Shown: positions 34,155 to 45,180 of the stretch, in pieces | Layout of the letters: each line of letters begins with the position of its first letter | Numbering within the stretch: position 1 is the stretch's first letter | Made by a program: the position numbers and the translations under genes | Assembly (NCBI GenBank): GCA_036429605.1 | Contig: JAVFKD010000004.1 | Location: 2,294,001-2,358,000 of the forward strand | Reading direction: 5' to 3' | Length of the DNA stretch: 64,000 bases | DNA from: Cladobotryum mycophilum | Taxonomy: Eukaryota; Ascomycota; Sordariomycetes; Hypocreales; Hypocreaceae | The notes under the pieces: model-generated | The model's database searches: none | The model's input: the letters and a program-made list of their open reading frames with translations, nothing else | Told to the model about the DNA's origin: nothing

Positions 34155-36446
34155 AAAAGAAAATAGGGCGATGAATAACGTATCACTTCTTGGATGCGTG
34201 GGATGTATATTTTTATGGCGCAGGACGCTTTTATGGGTAAAGGGTTATGAATAAAGATACACATCCAGGTGGACACCCTTCTTGAATCACGCTGAAGAGA
34301 TGGTTCTCTAGAAGTCTTGTATAGATTAGGGAATCTCTAAAAGTGCCAGATATTGTTACAATGAATTTTTATCTATGAAACAGCGCTTCCCTACCTGATT
34401 TGTGTATTGTTGCTTGGCCCATTGGATATGTTTTGACTGCGCACAAAAAGGTCTTGTGATACCGCCCGATTGGTTTTGCATATCCGAGGGGCCCTCCGGC
34501 GTCCGATGCACCGAGCGGCGCGGACCTCTGGGGAGAACTCCAAACTCTTTATCCCTGTCGGGAATGATTGTAGCTGCCCGTTTTGTTTATATCGAGGACG
34601 ATTAACGTCAAGGGTACTAAATGATGAGCCCATCTTCAACTACTACTGGCATCTCCATGTGGCCAGCTGTCGTTGCATAAATGCTACTACGTTTGACTTT
34701 ATGAGCAGGGAGATGATTGAAAGTCCTTGATTTACCCCGGTAGGATAAAGTGACAGCCCAAGATCGTCATGGATGTCTTGGAAAAGCGGTATGACAGTTC
34801 CCTCCCGTCTTTTGATAGACTGTAGACAGGTATGAGACGGTGGCGGCGGGACAGGAGCTTGGCAGTCTGGGATTACGGAAGCCAAGTTATCAGGAGGAAT
34901 TCTTGACAGAGTGCAGAGTGAGCTTGATGATTTTAGTAGTTGATATTACAAGTACACTGTGGCTTTAGAGATCCATATTGGATCTGAGACTTGCAGTAGG
35001 CATTCATGGCATTCAGGGCATAAACTGGCAGGATAGGTCTAAGCCCAATAGTGCTTTGGTGTCTCCTCGAATCTGTGTAGGCGGTTGTTGCTAGGCCAAC
35101 CATTGCGAATTTAGGGAGTTGAGGAGACACCATGACCCTGACAAGCCCCCCAAGACTTGAGGCGAGAAATCCGAGAGGAACCAAAAGGCAACGGGACGGA
35201 AGAGAACCTCGTTTATCGTACGGGAATAGACATTCATGGGTCAAGACGGGGGGCGATCCGGGTCCATGTGCGCCTGGTGGCCCACACATCCCACTGAAGT
35301 CGTGGGGCATTTGAAGATTGCCAAGTCTGCATGTTGTCACCGAGCAAGCCCATGGAATCCTGGACTTTGTATGCGCTGTCCATCATTGAAAGACAAGACA
35401 ACTTTTAATCCGAATTGTTTTGCCCCTAGTCCGTAGTCTAAACAGAAATTTCTTCAGGAGATTTAGACTGAAATCTCTTTTTACCTATTTTGGCTCATGG
35501 TTGAACTATTTCAGGCCAACCAGCCATCTCATTTTCGAACATGCCAATATAGGGAGGCTGGGATAGCCCTTAACAATCCATGTGCAAGCCCTGAACGTGC
35601 CCCCCTCCATAGACGTATGTACAGTTGTCAGTGGGGGATCGGCCCGGGGAGGTCCAGTTCTTTGTTCCACTGCTGGTAGTTCCCAAACTGGTGGCGTCTA
35701 CTGGCCTCTGCAGTGCTTGTCTGAGTGACCTTCAACTAGGCTCACAGGCCCTTGGGCTAAGGCTCGGTTGAAACAATTTAGGTCATCCCATGGATCTGCT
35801 GATCCTTGGATTGTGTCTCCTCCTACCGCGAACCAACCCGTACATTCCGTTAAAACACACACAATCACTTTCCGCATCATACGTGACTTACACGGCAGCG
35901 TCACTCGTTTCGAATCGAATCATCTTGACCCCCGAGAGCCAACAAATTCAATCACTGCTCGACACGCTTCGTCACAAGTGGGGGCTTAGGCTCGAGCTCC
36001 TGCAGGGAAAAAAGGCACATCATTCTGTAGGGCTTGGTTGGGGCAGCGCGTCATAGAGAGGCTTCCTTGACGTGGCAGGCAGCAAGGCGACTGGCACGGC
36101 GACTATCCCACAGAAGAGGACAATTGGACTCTTAGACGATACACATTTGCAGTAGGCGGGTGATTTAAATTGCTTGCTTTCGTTCCTGCAACCCCCTCCC
36201 TTTTTCGCCCTGCGCGACGACGGACAAGGCAACCGAGGAGGGAAAACGGCAAAGAAGCGCGACAGAATTTCGACGAACCATTGAACGACGTTAAAGGGAT
36301 ATTGGGGGTTGAGCTACGTCGTTTATCGTGATAGACGACATAGGAGGGGATACAGCCTCGGCGCAATTTGGCTTCTCGAAGCTGTCTTTCGGAGCACACC
36401 AAACGATTGATTACACCACCGGCGTCAACATTCGACTTTCCTCAAG
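34155..36446. other. intergenic, no gene seen
   Basis: About 2.3 kb holding the arginase 3' end and the promoter of the membrane-protein gene. Only short overlapping frames without splice or composition support. Confidence 0.5.
34250..34255 (+). terminator. candidate polyadenylation signal of arginase
   Basis: AATAAA about 95 nt downstream of the arginase stop codon. A weak call, since fungal 3' ends are variable. Confidence 0.3.
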
Positions 36447-37129
36447 ATGGTGCCCACAAGATCAATGCTGAGCGGGAGCTCAATCGTCTACGATCGCGTA
36501 ACCACTACAAAATCAGTACCGCATACTCATGTTCGAACCTACAATTGGCCGGGGCTACAGCTGAATTTCTGGATCTTTGTCATGCTGCTTGCGTCGGGCA
36601 GTATCATGGGTGTCTTTGGGAACTTTATCCAGATACAGCATCAGCTTCGGCTGGGCGTCCCCTGGTGAGTTTTCTCCTACCCTTATTGCTATTGGATATG
36701 AAGGCGCAACGATTATATACTAACCTTGGCCCCCCATTTCGCAGGTACTTTCCATACTACATCACCGTCACCGCAATCGCAATCCTCTTCATCTTCGGCG
36801 TAATCTACCTCATGTCCCAGCGGCGGCTGCTACCTGCGATTGTCATGATAGGAGCCTTCATGCTCTTCGTCCTGTGGCTAGTCGGTCTCGTGGTCGTATC
36901 CATCGAACTATGGGGTCCGGGCGGATCGATCCAGAGCACCTGCGACCTACGAGTCTTTAATCAGAACCCAAAGGGGAAGACAGAGACGACGCTGGCCTGG
37001 TTGCAGCAGAGGAATATATGCCAGTCGTGGCAACTTGTCTTTGCCATGGCCTTGACCGGGAACATTTTCCTATTCTGGGTCATGATTATGGCGTACCAGG
37101 TATTTGTCAGTTCGGCGCCTCATCATTAG
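36447..37129 (+). CDS. four-helix MARVEL-like integral membrane protein
   Basis: 200 aa from exons 36447-36664 and 36745-37129. A 35-residue polar N-terminus is followed by four hydrophobic helices: FWIFVMLLASGSIMGVFGNF, ITVTAIAILFIFGVIYLM, IVMIGAFMLFVLWLVGLVVVS and LVFAMALTGNIFLFWVMIMA. Two cysteines in the loop before helix 4 (STCDLR and RNICQSW) could form a disulphide. This topology, with a short cytosolic tail, fits fungal MARVEL-domain proteins, which associate with the plasma membrane and secretory vesicles. The intron splits the Trp codon of GVPWYFPYY and is in phase. Longer frames upstream of 36447 are not needed. Confidence 0.8.
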
Positions 37130-37661
37130 AACGACAATATAGCCCAAGTTGGGCTCCTCACGAATATCACGAAAACACGACTACGAAACGACCAATTTCG
37201 TTTCGGCCAACCCCGACATATATATTTCTTGGGTCGAGGTGTACATGTCGATGCAACGCAGCTACTGTCCATTCGTCTCTGTTGTGTTGTTTTTTTCTGC
37301 TCTATTTCAAAGGGGAGATTGACGTGATAAAGACGAACATCGGGGGGTATTCGGATTGTAACGAAGCGTATGGATATATACCGAAAGCGATGCATTTATG
37401 AACTGGCGTTGGATACCTTTGATGTTGATTTGACAATTCGTTTCTTGGGCAGTAGTATATAGTTGCTCTGTGTTCTCTGTATATATGGGAGGCCCATTAC
37501 TTTGTATTATTTTCTATTTGGATAGACTAGATGAATGTGCCACTCGTAGCAATGTGGGAATGGCTTCACAAAATGAGACCATCTCCGAGATGCATGTTGC
37601 CTTAAGCATCAACCCCTAATACGCTCACTCGCCAAGTTCGACGTGTTCGAGCCCTCATATC
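37130..37661. other. intergenic, no gene seen
   Basis: 3' flanks of two convergent genes. AT-rich, nothing supported. Confidence 0.5.
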
Positions 37662-38015
37662 TCAGAACAAATCTATTTGCATTGCCTGTAGCTTTTGTCT
37701 TGCCTTCATGTACTTCTCGTCCTTTGCTAGCCATCTCTCTAGCTCTACAATTGCCGCTGCAATGGTTTATTGCTCCTCTGAAACGTTAGTCTTGCAACAG
37801 GTCTTGGGGAGTAACTCTGCATAAACGCGGGTAAGAGGGCCGATAAACCTCTCGCTACCTCTCGTCTCGTCATCAAGGAGATCCTGCAGAAATTCGATGG
37901 TATCTTTGATACCCTTTATTTCGGCAATCTTCCCTTCTGCATCCGTTGTTGTTTCTGTCCGATGACGAAGTGGTTGAAGCAGCGGCTGGTTGTGTTTCAA
38001 GCTGAGGATTTCCAT
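37662..38015 (-). CDS. small helical protein of unknown function (tentative)
   Basis: Read as exons 37859-38015 and 37662-37756, giving 83 aa, because a GTAGCG donor, a CTAAC branch and a TTGCAG acceptor are in phase and remove an in-frame TAA. The join gives IEFLQDLLDDETRAAIVELERWLAKDEKYMKARQKLQAMQIDLF, continuous with two charged helices; here it is split only for description at ETR/AAI. Without splicing the frame stops at SEEQ and the second helical piece lies in the same frame beyond the stop, so a nonsense-disrupted gene is the alternative. No family recognised; no signal peptide or membrane helix. Low certainty that it is expressed. Confidence 0.4.
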
Positions 38016-38938
38016 GATGATGGTGAAGGAAAGAGATTCTGTTCGCTTCTAGCAAGTTATAGGCTCTTTATATATATATCTATTGCGTTGGTGAGTAGGT
38101 CATTGTATTGCTTAACTTACAACCTGAGGTTCAGATGTAATCATAAGCTCAGATATCATAAACATTATTTTTGCTCTTGTCTTAGATACTGTGACTACAA
38201 CGGGGTGGACAATAAACACTGGGAGGCTGAATGTGGTAGACCGATTCGTAGCTATTACATCTCTTAGTTTCTGATATTTCTGTCTGTATCTTTTATTTCT
38301 AGCTTTTCCTCTTGTATCTGCCTGTTCCTCTTGTATCATGTATTCCCCTTGTTTCTGTCTGTTTCTCGGGCTCGGATCCGATGTATTTCTCTCGCGTGAC
38401 TACCTCGGTAGTTAATATTGAGACAAATACGATCTTATAAGCCTACTAGCTAAATTAAGCATACTTTGTTAAGCCTTCTTTCATCACCTAAAAAAGGTTA
38501 AATAGGAGGATAGTAGAGGCCATCGCCGTTAGCGATTGATGGTCTACCTATTACCGACGGGAGGGAGGGAGATTGCAACACTGCGCCCCCCAAGAAATCT
38601 ACCCCTCCAATCTCAAAGTCGACAAAGGCGCATGGAGGGGGAGGGGCATGCCATGCGACGGGACGCAGAAATGAGGCCTCCGCTTTGACAGCCTCAGGAC
38701 TAGTGAAGGGTCTAGATGGTGAACCTGAACCAGCAGCAAGCCCACAGCGACAAAAATAGCAATGTGGTTGAAACTTGGCTTGAGGCACGTCGACTATAAG
38801 ATTGACAGAAGTCCCTGCGACAAAGTGAAGGCGTTCTCATCATCATAAGAAGCAAGCCAGTTCTTCCTAGACCATCACGCAAACATCTCCTACTTACACG
38901 ACCTTCCTACATCCCTACCTCGGTACCAATCAGACATC
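38016..38938. other. intergenic, no gene seen
   Basis: About 0.9 kb; the frame 38498-38788 (-) has no support. A C/A-rich leader just before 38939 looks like a 5' UTR. Confidence 0.5.
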
Positions 38939-39379
38939 ATGAACTTCCTCAAGAAAGCCCAAGACTTCGCTGCCAAGGCTGGCAACAAGAAGACCCAGCA
39001 ACAGCAACCTCCCCAGGATTACCAGGGTCAGGGCCAGAGCAGCAGCCATCAGCAGCAGCCTCCCCAGAACCAAGGCCAGAAGGAAGATTACGGTGACAAG
39101 CGTACGTATTGTCTTTCATACCTACTAATCCCCGAGATATCAAAAGGCTAATTTTTTCTTTCTTTTACAGTGTTCAGCGCTGCTGCCAAAAAAGCTGGCT
39201 TCAACCTCAGCCGTGACACCTCTGAGAAGGTCACCGATGCTGCTCGCGGCTTCATTGAGAAATCCACTGGGTAAGTTCACCATTCCGTCGATTCCGATTC
39301 GGATATAAACAAACAAGACACAAAGACTAACAACGATTGTCACTGTAGCAAGCGCATTCCTGACAAATTCTCCAACTAA
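38939..39379 (+). CDS. small Gln-rich conserved fungal protein
   Basis: 97 aa from exons 38939-39101, 39171-39270 and 39349-39379, all phases consistent. The N-terminus MNFLKKAQDFAAKAG is an amphipathic helix, followed by a Gln/Pro/Gly-rich disordered middle (QQQQPP, QGQGQ, QQQPPQ). The C-terminus LFSAAAKKAGFNLSRDTSEK...IEKSTGKRIPDKFSN looks structured and is the part I would expect to be conserved. No signal peptide. Similar small fungal proteins are abundant and often stress-induced, but no function can be assigned from this sequence. Confidence 0.72.
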
Positions 39380-39863
39380 ACTACTCATGGATGCAAGGGA
39401 TGCAAGGAATAATAGTATGGGACCAGCGAGAATGTAATTTCTGTGATACCTTGGGATAATGTGTTTGTTAATCAAGTAACTGAATACCACAACTTTTTGA
39501 CTTGTTAATCGAGTGTCCTTCACGATATAGAGACGGACCCCCCTCTCCTCTCCTCCTTGACTTGCCCAGCCAAAGGGGGTTAATACCGGAACACCAAACG
39601 TTTCAAACGGATCCGTGTCCGATGTTTCTCTCGCGTCTCTAGTTTGATTTAAAATATGTCTTTTATCAATTCTATCCATCACTTATCTAATTCTTTACGA
39701 TAGGCTCCAATCCCAGGGGTTTCTCCCACATATCTCCATCTCCTCAAGTCAGACTTCTGCATTCTTTAGAAATAGTACCCAAATATAGCCTTGTTTTTTT
39801 GTCTACATCTCATACATAGCATACGGAAAAGGATTCTATCATACAAGGTATATCTTACAATCA
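39380..39863. other. intergenic between convergent genes
   Basis: 3' flanks of the small Gln-rich gene (+) and MTF1 (-). Nothing supported. Confidence 0.5.
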
Positions 39864-41718
39864 TCAAAACGTCAGTCCCGCCGCAGTGCTCTTTCCACCA
39901 TCATCTTCTCCTTCGCCTTCTCCTTCGTCGTCCAGTCTTCCGAGCAGTCGAGAATATGGCGGCCGGAACGGCCAATTCATCCACGCCTGTACAATCTCTT
40001 CCCACTGCTCCCTGTTGATGGATCGGGCGGTCAAGGCCCCACGGCCAGTCATTGGGGATCCGCCTCGAGCAGGGTCCACGAGGCTAGGGCACTCCGTGAA
40101 GAGATCGCCAAAGCCTCCGTAAATGGCTTCCATGGCCTTTTGGGCTGGGACCATTGTCTGGGCAAACCAGGACCGTAGCATAATGTCGGACATGGCACCA
40201 GCACGATTGCTATCCGGGCCATACTGGAGAAGGAGGGGGTGCATCGTCCTGGGTTGTATATCCAGGAGAGCAGTGGGCGCATTGGGATAAAACTCTTCTT
40301 CCTTCACGGACAGCGGCTCGTAGGCTCTTCTATCCCAGAGTAGGGCCGGTGGGTCTTGGCGGAAAATATGATAGCTATCCTTCAGGACGTTGAGTTCGTT
40401 TCGTCCGTTCTTCTTCATGTTGTCGATTCTCTCGTTCCAGGCTGCATCCGCTGCCTTGAATTCTTCTGGTGAAGTCATGGACAACTGAAATGCCTCCTCG
40501 CGCTGTTGCAGGAGCTCCAGGAAAAGACGGGCGTCTGCTTGGCCAGTCTTTTCTCGGCTGCGCAGGTTCTTGAGACGGCTGGAGGCTTCCGATATTTCTC
40601 CCTGTTCCAGTTCCTGTTCTAGTTCCTCCAATTCCTGCTTGAAGGGCCGCGACATGGTCGGTGGACGAGTACCCGCCAGCTTTTTGGTCAATAAAGCCCC
40701 GGCAGTTAATGCCTCCGTGTATATCCTTGTTTCTCTGCCTTTGGGCATGACCAGCCCCTGATCCCTCATCCTCTTCACAGTCTTGTATCCGGACTCTAGA
40801 TTGATCCACTCATCTCGCAACGTGAACCGATCCTCGGCCTCGGCGTCTATACCCGCAACCTCGTGAATCCACTCGCACGCCAGCTCCGCCTCAAAGGATG
40901 GGCGCTTGCGGCGCTGAAGAGATTTGGGAATCAGTCTACGCTTGTCTTCATCGTTGATCCATATGAGCATGCGGACGAGTCCGTATCTCTGGAAAAGAGA
41001 GGATGTCCGGATGCTGGACATTAGCTGATATGTGACCATTGTGCTAACGCTATCAAACCCTAGGAATGCTTTCTTGGGGTACGTAGAGAGATTGGCCGTA
41101 ACCAGCAGCGTATCATTGCGTGTCGGTAGTTCGCCTTTTGGCGTCTCTTTCTGATGAGATAGCTGACTGTGTATCATCTCAAAGAGATCCTTCCATAAAA
41201 CCCCCGACTTTGGAATTATATGGACATTCTTTTTCGAGAGAAGATCGCCCAGGAACGGCTGGTATAGCTCGGCGTCAAGATCCATCATGATGTGTTTTCG
41301 TGGTTCGAGGGCGTCATGCAGCTTGCGACTCCAAAGACCTACGCCGGGGTTCAAGTCGATCAGATCGCATCCCTTATGTCGTTCAAGAGACGGGCCCAGG
41401 TAGTTGACGATATCATCTGGCGCAAAAGTTAACTCCCAAGACCTCTCAATGGGCATTCAAGAATGAACAAGGCCTACCACAAAGCTTGTCGCTCACAACA
41501 TTGACTCTGCGAGGTTCGTTCGCCTTTATTGCATCTGCCTTCTTTCTGCCCCCGGTTCGTTTCCATGCGCCAGTAGCATTGAGCTTCTTCGCCACATCAG
41601 TGGTCGCCTTCAATTTCGTAGACTCTTTTGTCTCATAGGCCCTTGCTCCAGTCGGGATTGCAGGTTGGTATACCAGCCTTGGCCAGGTGGCTCGTCCATA
41701 TCGTAGACGTGCTAACAT
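39864..41718 (-). CDS. MTF1: mitochondrial transcription factor 1
   Basis: Promoter-melting factor for the mitochondrial RNA polymerase, derived from rRNA adenine dimethylases (PF00398 fold). 597 aa from exons 41478-41718 and 39864-41416. The Arg-rich, acid-free N-terminus MLARLRYGRATWPRLVYQP is a mitochondrial presequence. A degenerate SAM-binding motif reads DLIDLNPGVGLWSRKLHDAL, then HIMMDLDAELYQPFL and LLVTANLS. A long charged C-terminal extension with coiled coil (ELEELEQELEQGEI) is a feature of filamentous fungi and makes it much longer than the yeast protein. The intron (41417-41477) falls in DKLC/DDIVNYLG, in phase. The acidic Gly/Glu stretch near the end is low complexity. Confidence 0.88.
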
Positions 41719-42213
41719 GGATTGGAAGTGAATCGGCCCATGCGATGGAGTTGATGTACTATAAGAAGTTCTTTGCTAAAGGCAGGTTGCGAAATTCAAA
41801 GCCAAAAGATGTTAGGTGAGTCTCGGTGAGCCCCTCCTTCACCGAGCCTCACCGTCATTGCTACTACCCTATAGATAAATGATTGAGACATGAGGAACAA
41901 ATTACAGAACATGGAGTGAGCTGTGTAGATGATTTTTTGTTCTGTATTGTAACGATACAATTGACATATATTCTAGATCCGATGTTTCACTAATAAATTC
42001 AAATAACTTGGTGGCTCTTGTGACTAACGTACTATAAAGAAATATCTCTAGAGAATTGTTACTGCATGTTAACCTAGCTGGCCTCGTAATTACACAACGT
42101 ACTTCTTGACCCTTAAAAACCAAAGTGTATGTTTAGTACTAATTGCACCCATATGCCCAGCCAACTCCCCAAGACGCCGTCGTACAATATACACCAAAAA
42201 CATGCCCATTCCT
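41719..42213. other. intergenic, no gene seen
   Basis: Promoter of MTF1 and 3' end of VPS4. AT-rich (about 41880-42110), nothing supported. Confidence 0.5.
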
Positions 42214-43616
42214 TTAGGCTCCCTCGCTTCCAAATTCGTTTGTCCAATCAATTTGTCTTTCGATATCATCCTTGGAGACAGTAGGATGTGAGTCGTCTAG
42301 AGCCATCTCAAAGTCTTTGAGCGCAACATCTGGCGCCATAAGCTCCTCTGGTTTGACGTCGTCATATGTCATTTCGATCTTGTCAGGATCACCAGGCGAG
42401 CAGGGGGTCAGCATTCGTTGCCCATCTTTCATGACCTAATTGCCGTTAGTCAACTTCCGTGGAAGGGCACGCGGGTATTGTAGCTTACAGCTTTAAAATG
42501 CGTGGCCTGTAGAATTTTGCGAATCGGCCGCATGAGCGCATGTTGCACGACGTTGCTGATATCACTGCCTGAGAATCCATCTGATTTCGATGCCAGGACA
42601 TTGAAGTCGGCTGCCTGTAGTGCCGTATCCGTATCTCCAATGGCAAGCTTGAACATTCTGGCGCGGCCGTTGGGGTCTGGTAGACCAATGTGAACACGTC
42701 TCTGGAAACGTCGACGAATGGCTGCATCTAGCTGCCAAGGAATATTGGTGGCACCGAGAACCAGGATTCCTTTGCTGTCATTGCCCACACCATCCATCTG
42801 CACTAGTATTTCCGTCTTAATACGACGCGAGGCCTCAGACTCGCCTTCACCTCGTGGACCACAGAGGGCATCGATTTCGTCAATGAAGATTACCGATGGC
42901 TTGTTTTCTCTTGCCATGGAAAAGAGCAGCTTGACGAGCCTAGGTATAGTTAGTCACCATTTTGCGATTCACGAGCGTATTGAGAGTTCATACCTTTCAC
43001 TTTCACCCATCCATTTACTAACGAGATCAGAACTGCTGATACTGAAGAACGTACTGTTTGCCTCCGTCGCAACAGCCTTTGCCAGATAACTCTTACCGGT
43101 ACCAGGAGGCCCGTAGAGCAAGATGCCTTTCCAAGCTTGTCGTTTGCCTTGGAACAAATTGGGAAACTTGATGGGTAATACAACGGCCTCTTTCAACGTC
43201 TCCTTGGCGCCCTCCAACCCAGCAATATCCTCCCATCTAACGTTTGGTCTCTCCTGCAAGATTGCGCCAGACAACGCATTGCGGAGTTTCTTGTTATCTT
43301 CATCTTCAGGCGCAGCCTTACTCTTGCCCCCCGCGCTGGTCCCGTTGCTCCCCATAAGAGCTTTGCCGCCGTTCGTATTGTTTTCGGATTCGGATTGTAA
43401 GAACTGCTTGAGCTTCTCGGCGCGATCTAGATAGGTGGCCATTTTCTCCTGCATCGTAGCCTTGAGAGCCTTGTTCTTCTCCCATTTGAGTGCCTTGACC
43501 CATAGCTCCATGGAGGACATGTAGAGATCAAAGGCCTTTTGGTATTCTTTGTTATGGTCCGCCGCAATGGCCTTTTGGACCTCTGCGATCGCCCGGTCCC
43601 TGAAGTTGATTGACAT
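42214..43616 (-). CDS. VPS4: VPS4 AAA ATPase
   Basis: Disassembles ESCRT-III filaments at endosomes and other membranes. 431 aa from exons 42994-43616, 42489-42939 and 42214-42435. The N-terminal MIT domain (AIAEVQKAIAADHNKEYQKAFDLYMSSMEL) binds ESCRT-III tails. The AAA domain has Walker A GPPGTGKS (about residue 169), Walker B VIFIDEIDAL, and arginine-finger region AAIRRRFQRR. After a beta-domain region, the C-terminal helix DDIERQIDWTNEFGSEGA closes it. Introns fall in GESERLVKLLF and HFKAVMKDG. The start at 43616 (MSINFRDRAI) was chosen over a longer open frame upstream because it matches the MIT start. Lies head-to-head with prefoldin 6. Confidence 0.97.
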
Positions 43617-44072
43617 GTTGACTATTGCCTGGTTGCCGCAGAAGACTAAGTGGTGATGATAGGAGACGGGTAGTTCGTGGTAGGGGATCGAATCGTCGTC
43701 GGACTGTTGATGTATGCGATTCGAAGAGGCGTTGATAGGCTGGAGAGCTGGCCGTCGGATACAGAGCGGTGGGCGTGAAGTCGTCTGACGGCGTGTATGA
43801 GGTAAACTGGCTTGCAGCCCTGGAGCTGTATCGCATGCATCGTACTGGCGGGGTAACGTCGATGGTTTATCATTATAACGGGGCAACTGAACATGCCAGT
43901 TGATAGCGGGGCATCAATCATGGATTAATTCACTTCGATGCTCAATGTTGATTTCACGAACGTCGTTTGATTCAATTGATTTCCGAGAAACTCTCTGATT
44001 GATTCAAATATTGATTGAATATTTTCGTTTAGTCTTAATTCTATCATATTCACCCCTCGTCGACCACCTACC
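43617..44072. promoter_or_regulatory. bidirectional promoter region, VPS4 / prefoldin 6
   Basis: 456 bp separate two divergent start codons, so both promoters must lie here. No specific site is assigned. Confidence 0.6.
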
Positions 44073-44601
44073 ATGGCCGATATCCAAGCAAAACTGCAAG
44101 CTCTGTCTGATGACTTCCAAAAACTTCAGCAAGGTAAAACCTCATTGCCTTTTGTTATTCTCCTTAGGGCAGAGTTCTGATTGGCCTCAAGATCTTCAAA
44201 CTGCGGTAGCATCGCGCCAGAAGCTAGAGGGCCAGAAAGAGGAAAACCTCTCGGTACAGAAGGTTTGTAGTCGCTCTTGATCGTTGAACTGGAGGCTATC
44301 ATCTGACACTGCGAAGGAGTTTAGCAAGCTTGGAGACGATGAGAAAATCTACAAGGCTGTTGGGCCTGTATTGTTGAAGCAAGAGAAGTTTGAGGCGGAG
44401 AGCACAGTCCAGGGTCGTCTAGACTTTATTGGCGGTGAAATGTGAGTTTCGAGTACCTCACGCCCCTTGACAAGCAACTGACTCTCTTCTAGCACAAGAT
44501 TAGAAGACCAAATCAAGGAGGCTCAGGAGAAGATTGAGAAGAAGAGGGCGGAAATCATCCAACTTCAGTCGGGAGCCCAAGCAGCAGTTGCTGGTAAATA
44601 G
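44073..44601 (+). CDS. YKE2: prefoldin subunit 6
   Basis: Beta-type subunit of the hexameric prefoldin co-chaperone, which hands nascent actin and tubulin to the CCT chaperonin. 121 aa from four exons: 44073-44133, 44192-44262, 44317-44441 and 44493-44601. Spliced, it reads as two coiled-coil arms (IQAKLQALSDDFQKLQQDLQ and DQIKEAQEKIEKKRAEII) around the conserved hairpin DDEKIYKAVGPVLLKQ. No single unspliced frame covers more than a fragment. The second exon is reached with a CTCAAG acceptor, chosen to give KLQQDLQTAVASRQKLEGQ. Length is normal for the subunit. Confidence 0.93.
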
Positions 44602-45180
44602 ACTACTCTATGAAAATAGATTACGAAAACAAAACCACCTCTCCTTATACTCCCTGGCTTGGCGTCTTGGACGAATGGAGACTCGACGTGAGCAATACTG
44701 TGCGTTGAGCAGTCTTGGAACTGCAACTCAACACTATGCAATATGATGAAGTTTTTGGAAAGAACTAAATCACTATAATATATCAATAGAAATTGCAATT
44801 TTTATCTAAGACAATAGAACATGTTATTCGCATCTAAAAAGCCATGCCCAAGCTCCATGGCTTCAGTGTCTTGATGTCAAGTATATGCCCCGTTTTAAGG
44901 ATTATACCTCTTAAGCCAACATCTAATCTGGTCCCTGAAGAAACTGCCCCGCTGTCATTTTCATGGAGGGGCTGCTGTTGAGTATCATTAATCTGGAGCT
45001 GTCGCGTCGTCGCCTTGGTTACGTCAGTTCCAAACATTCTGCCTGCCAGGCAGCTCTAAAACATTGAGGAGACCGACCAACAGCCTCGGCATCGCAGCAT
45101 GATATCTTCCCTTTCATACTAGAGAAAAGAACGGTGCCGCCTCTGGCCATTGTCCGAACGGCAGCCCCATTATTATCATC
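44602..45180. other. intergenic, no gene seen
   Basis: Between prefoldin 6 and the AMSH-like gene. Nothing supported. Confidence 0.5.
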
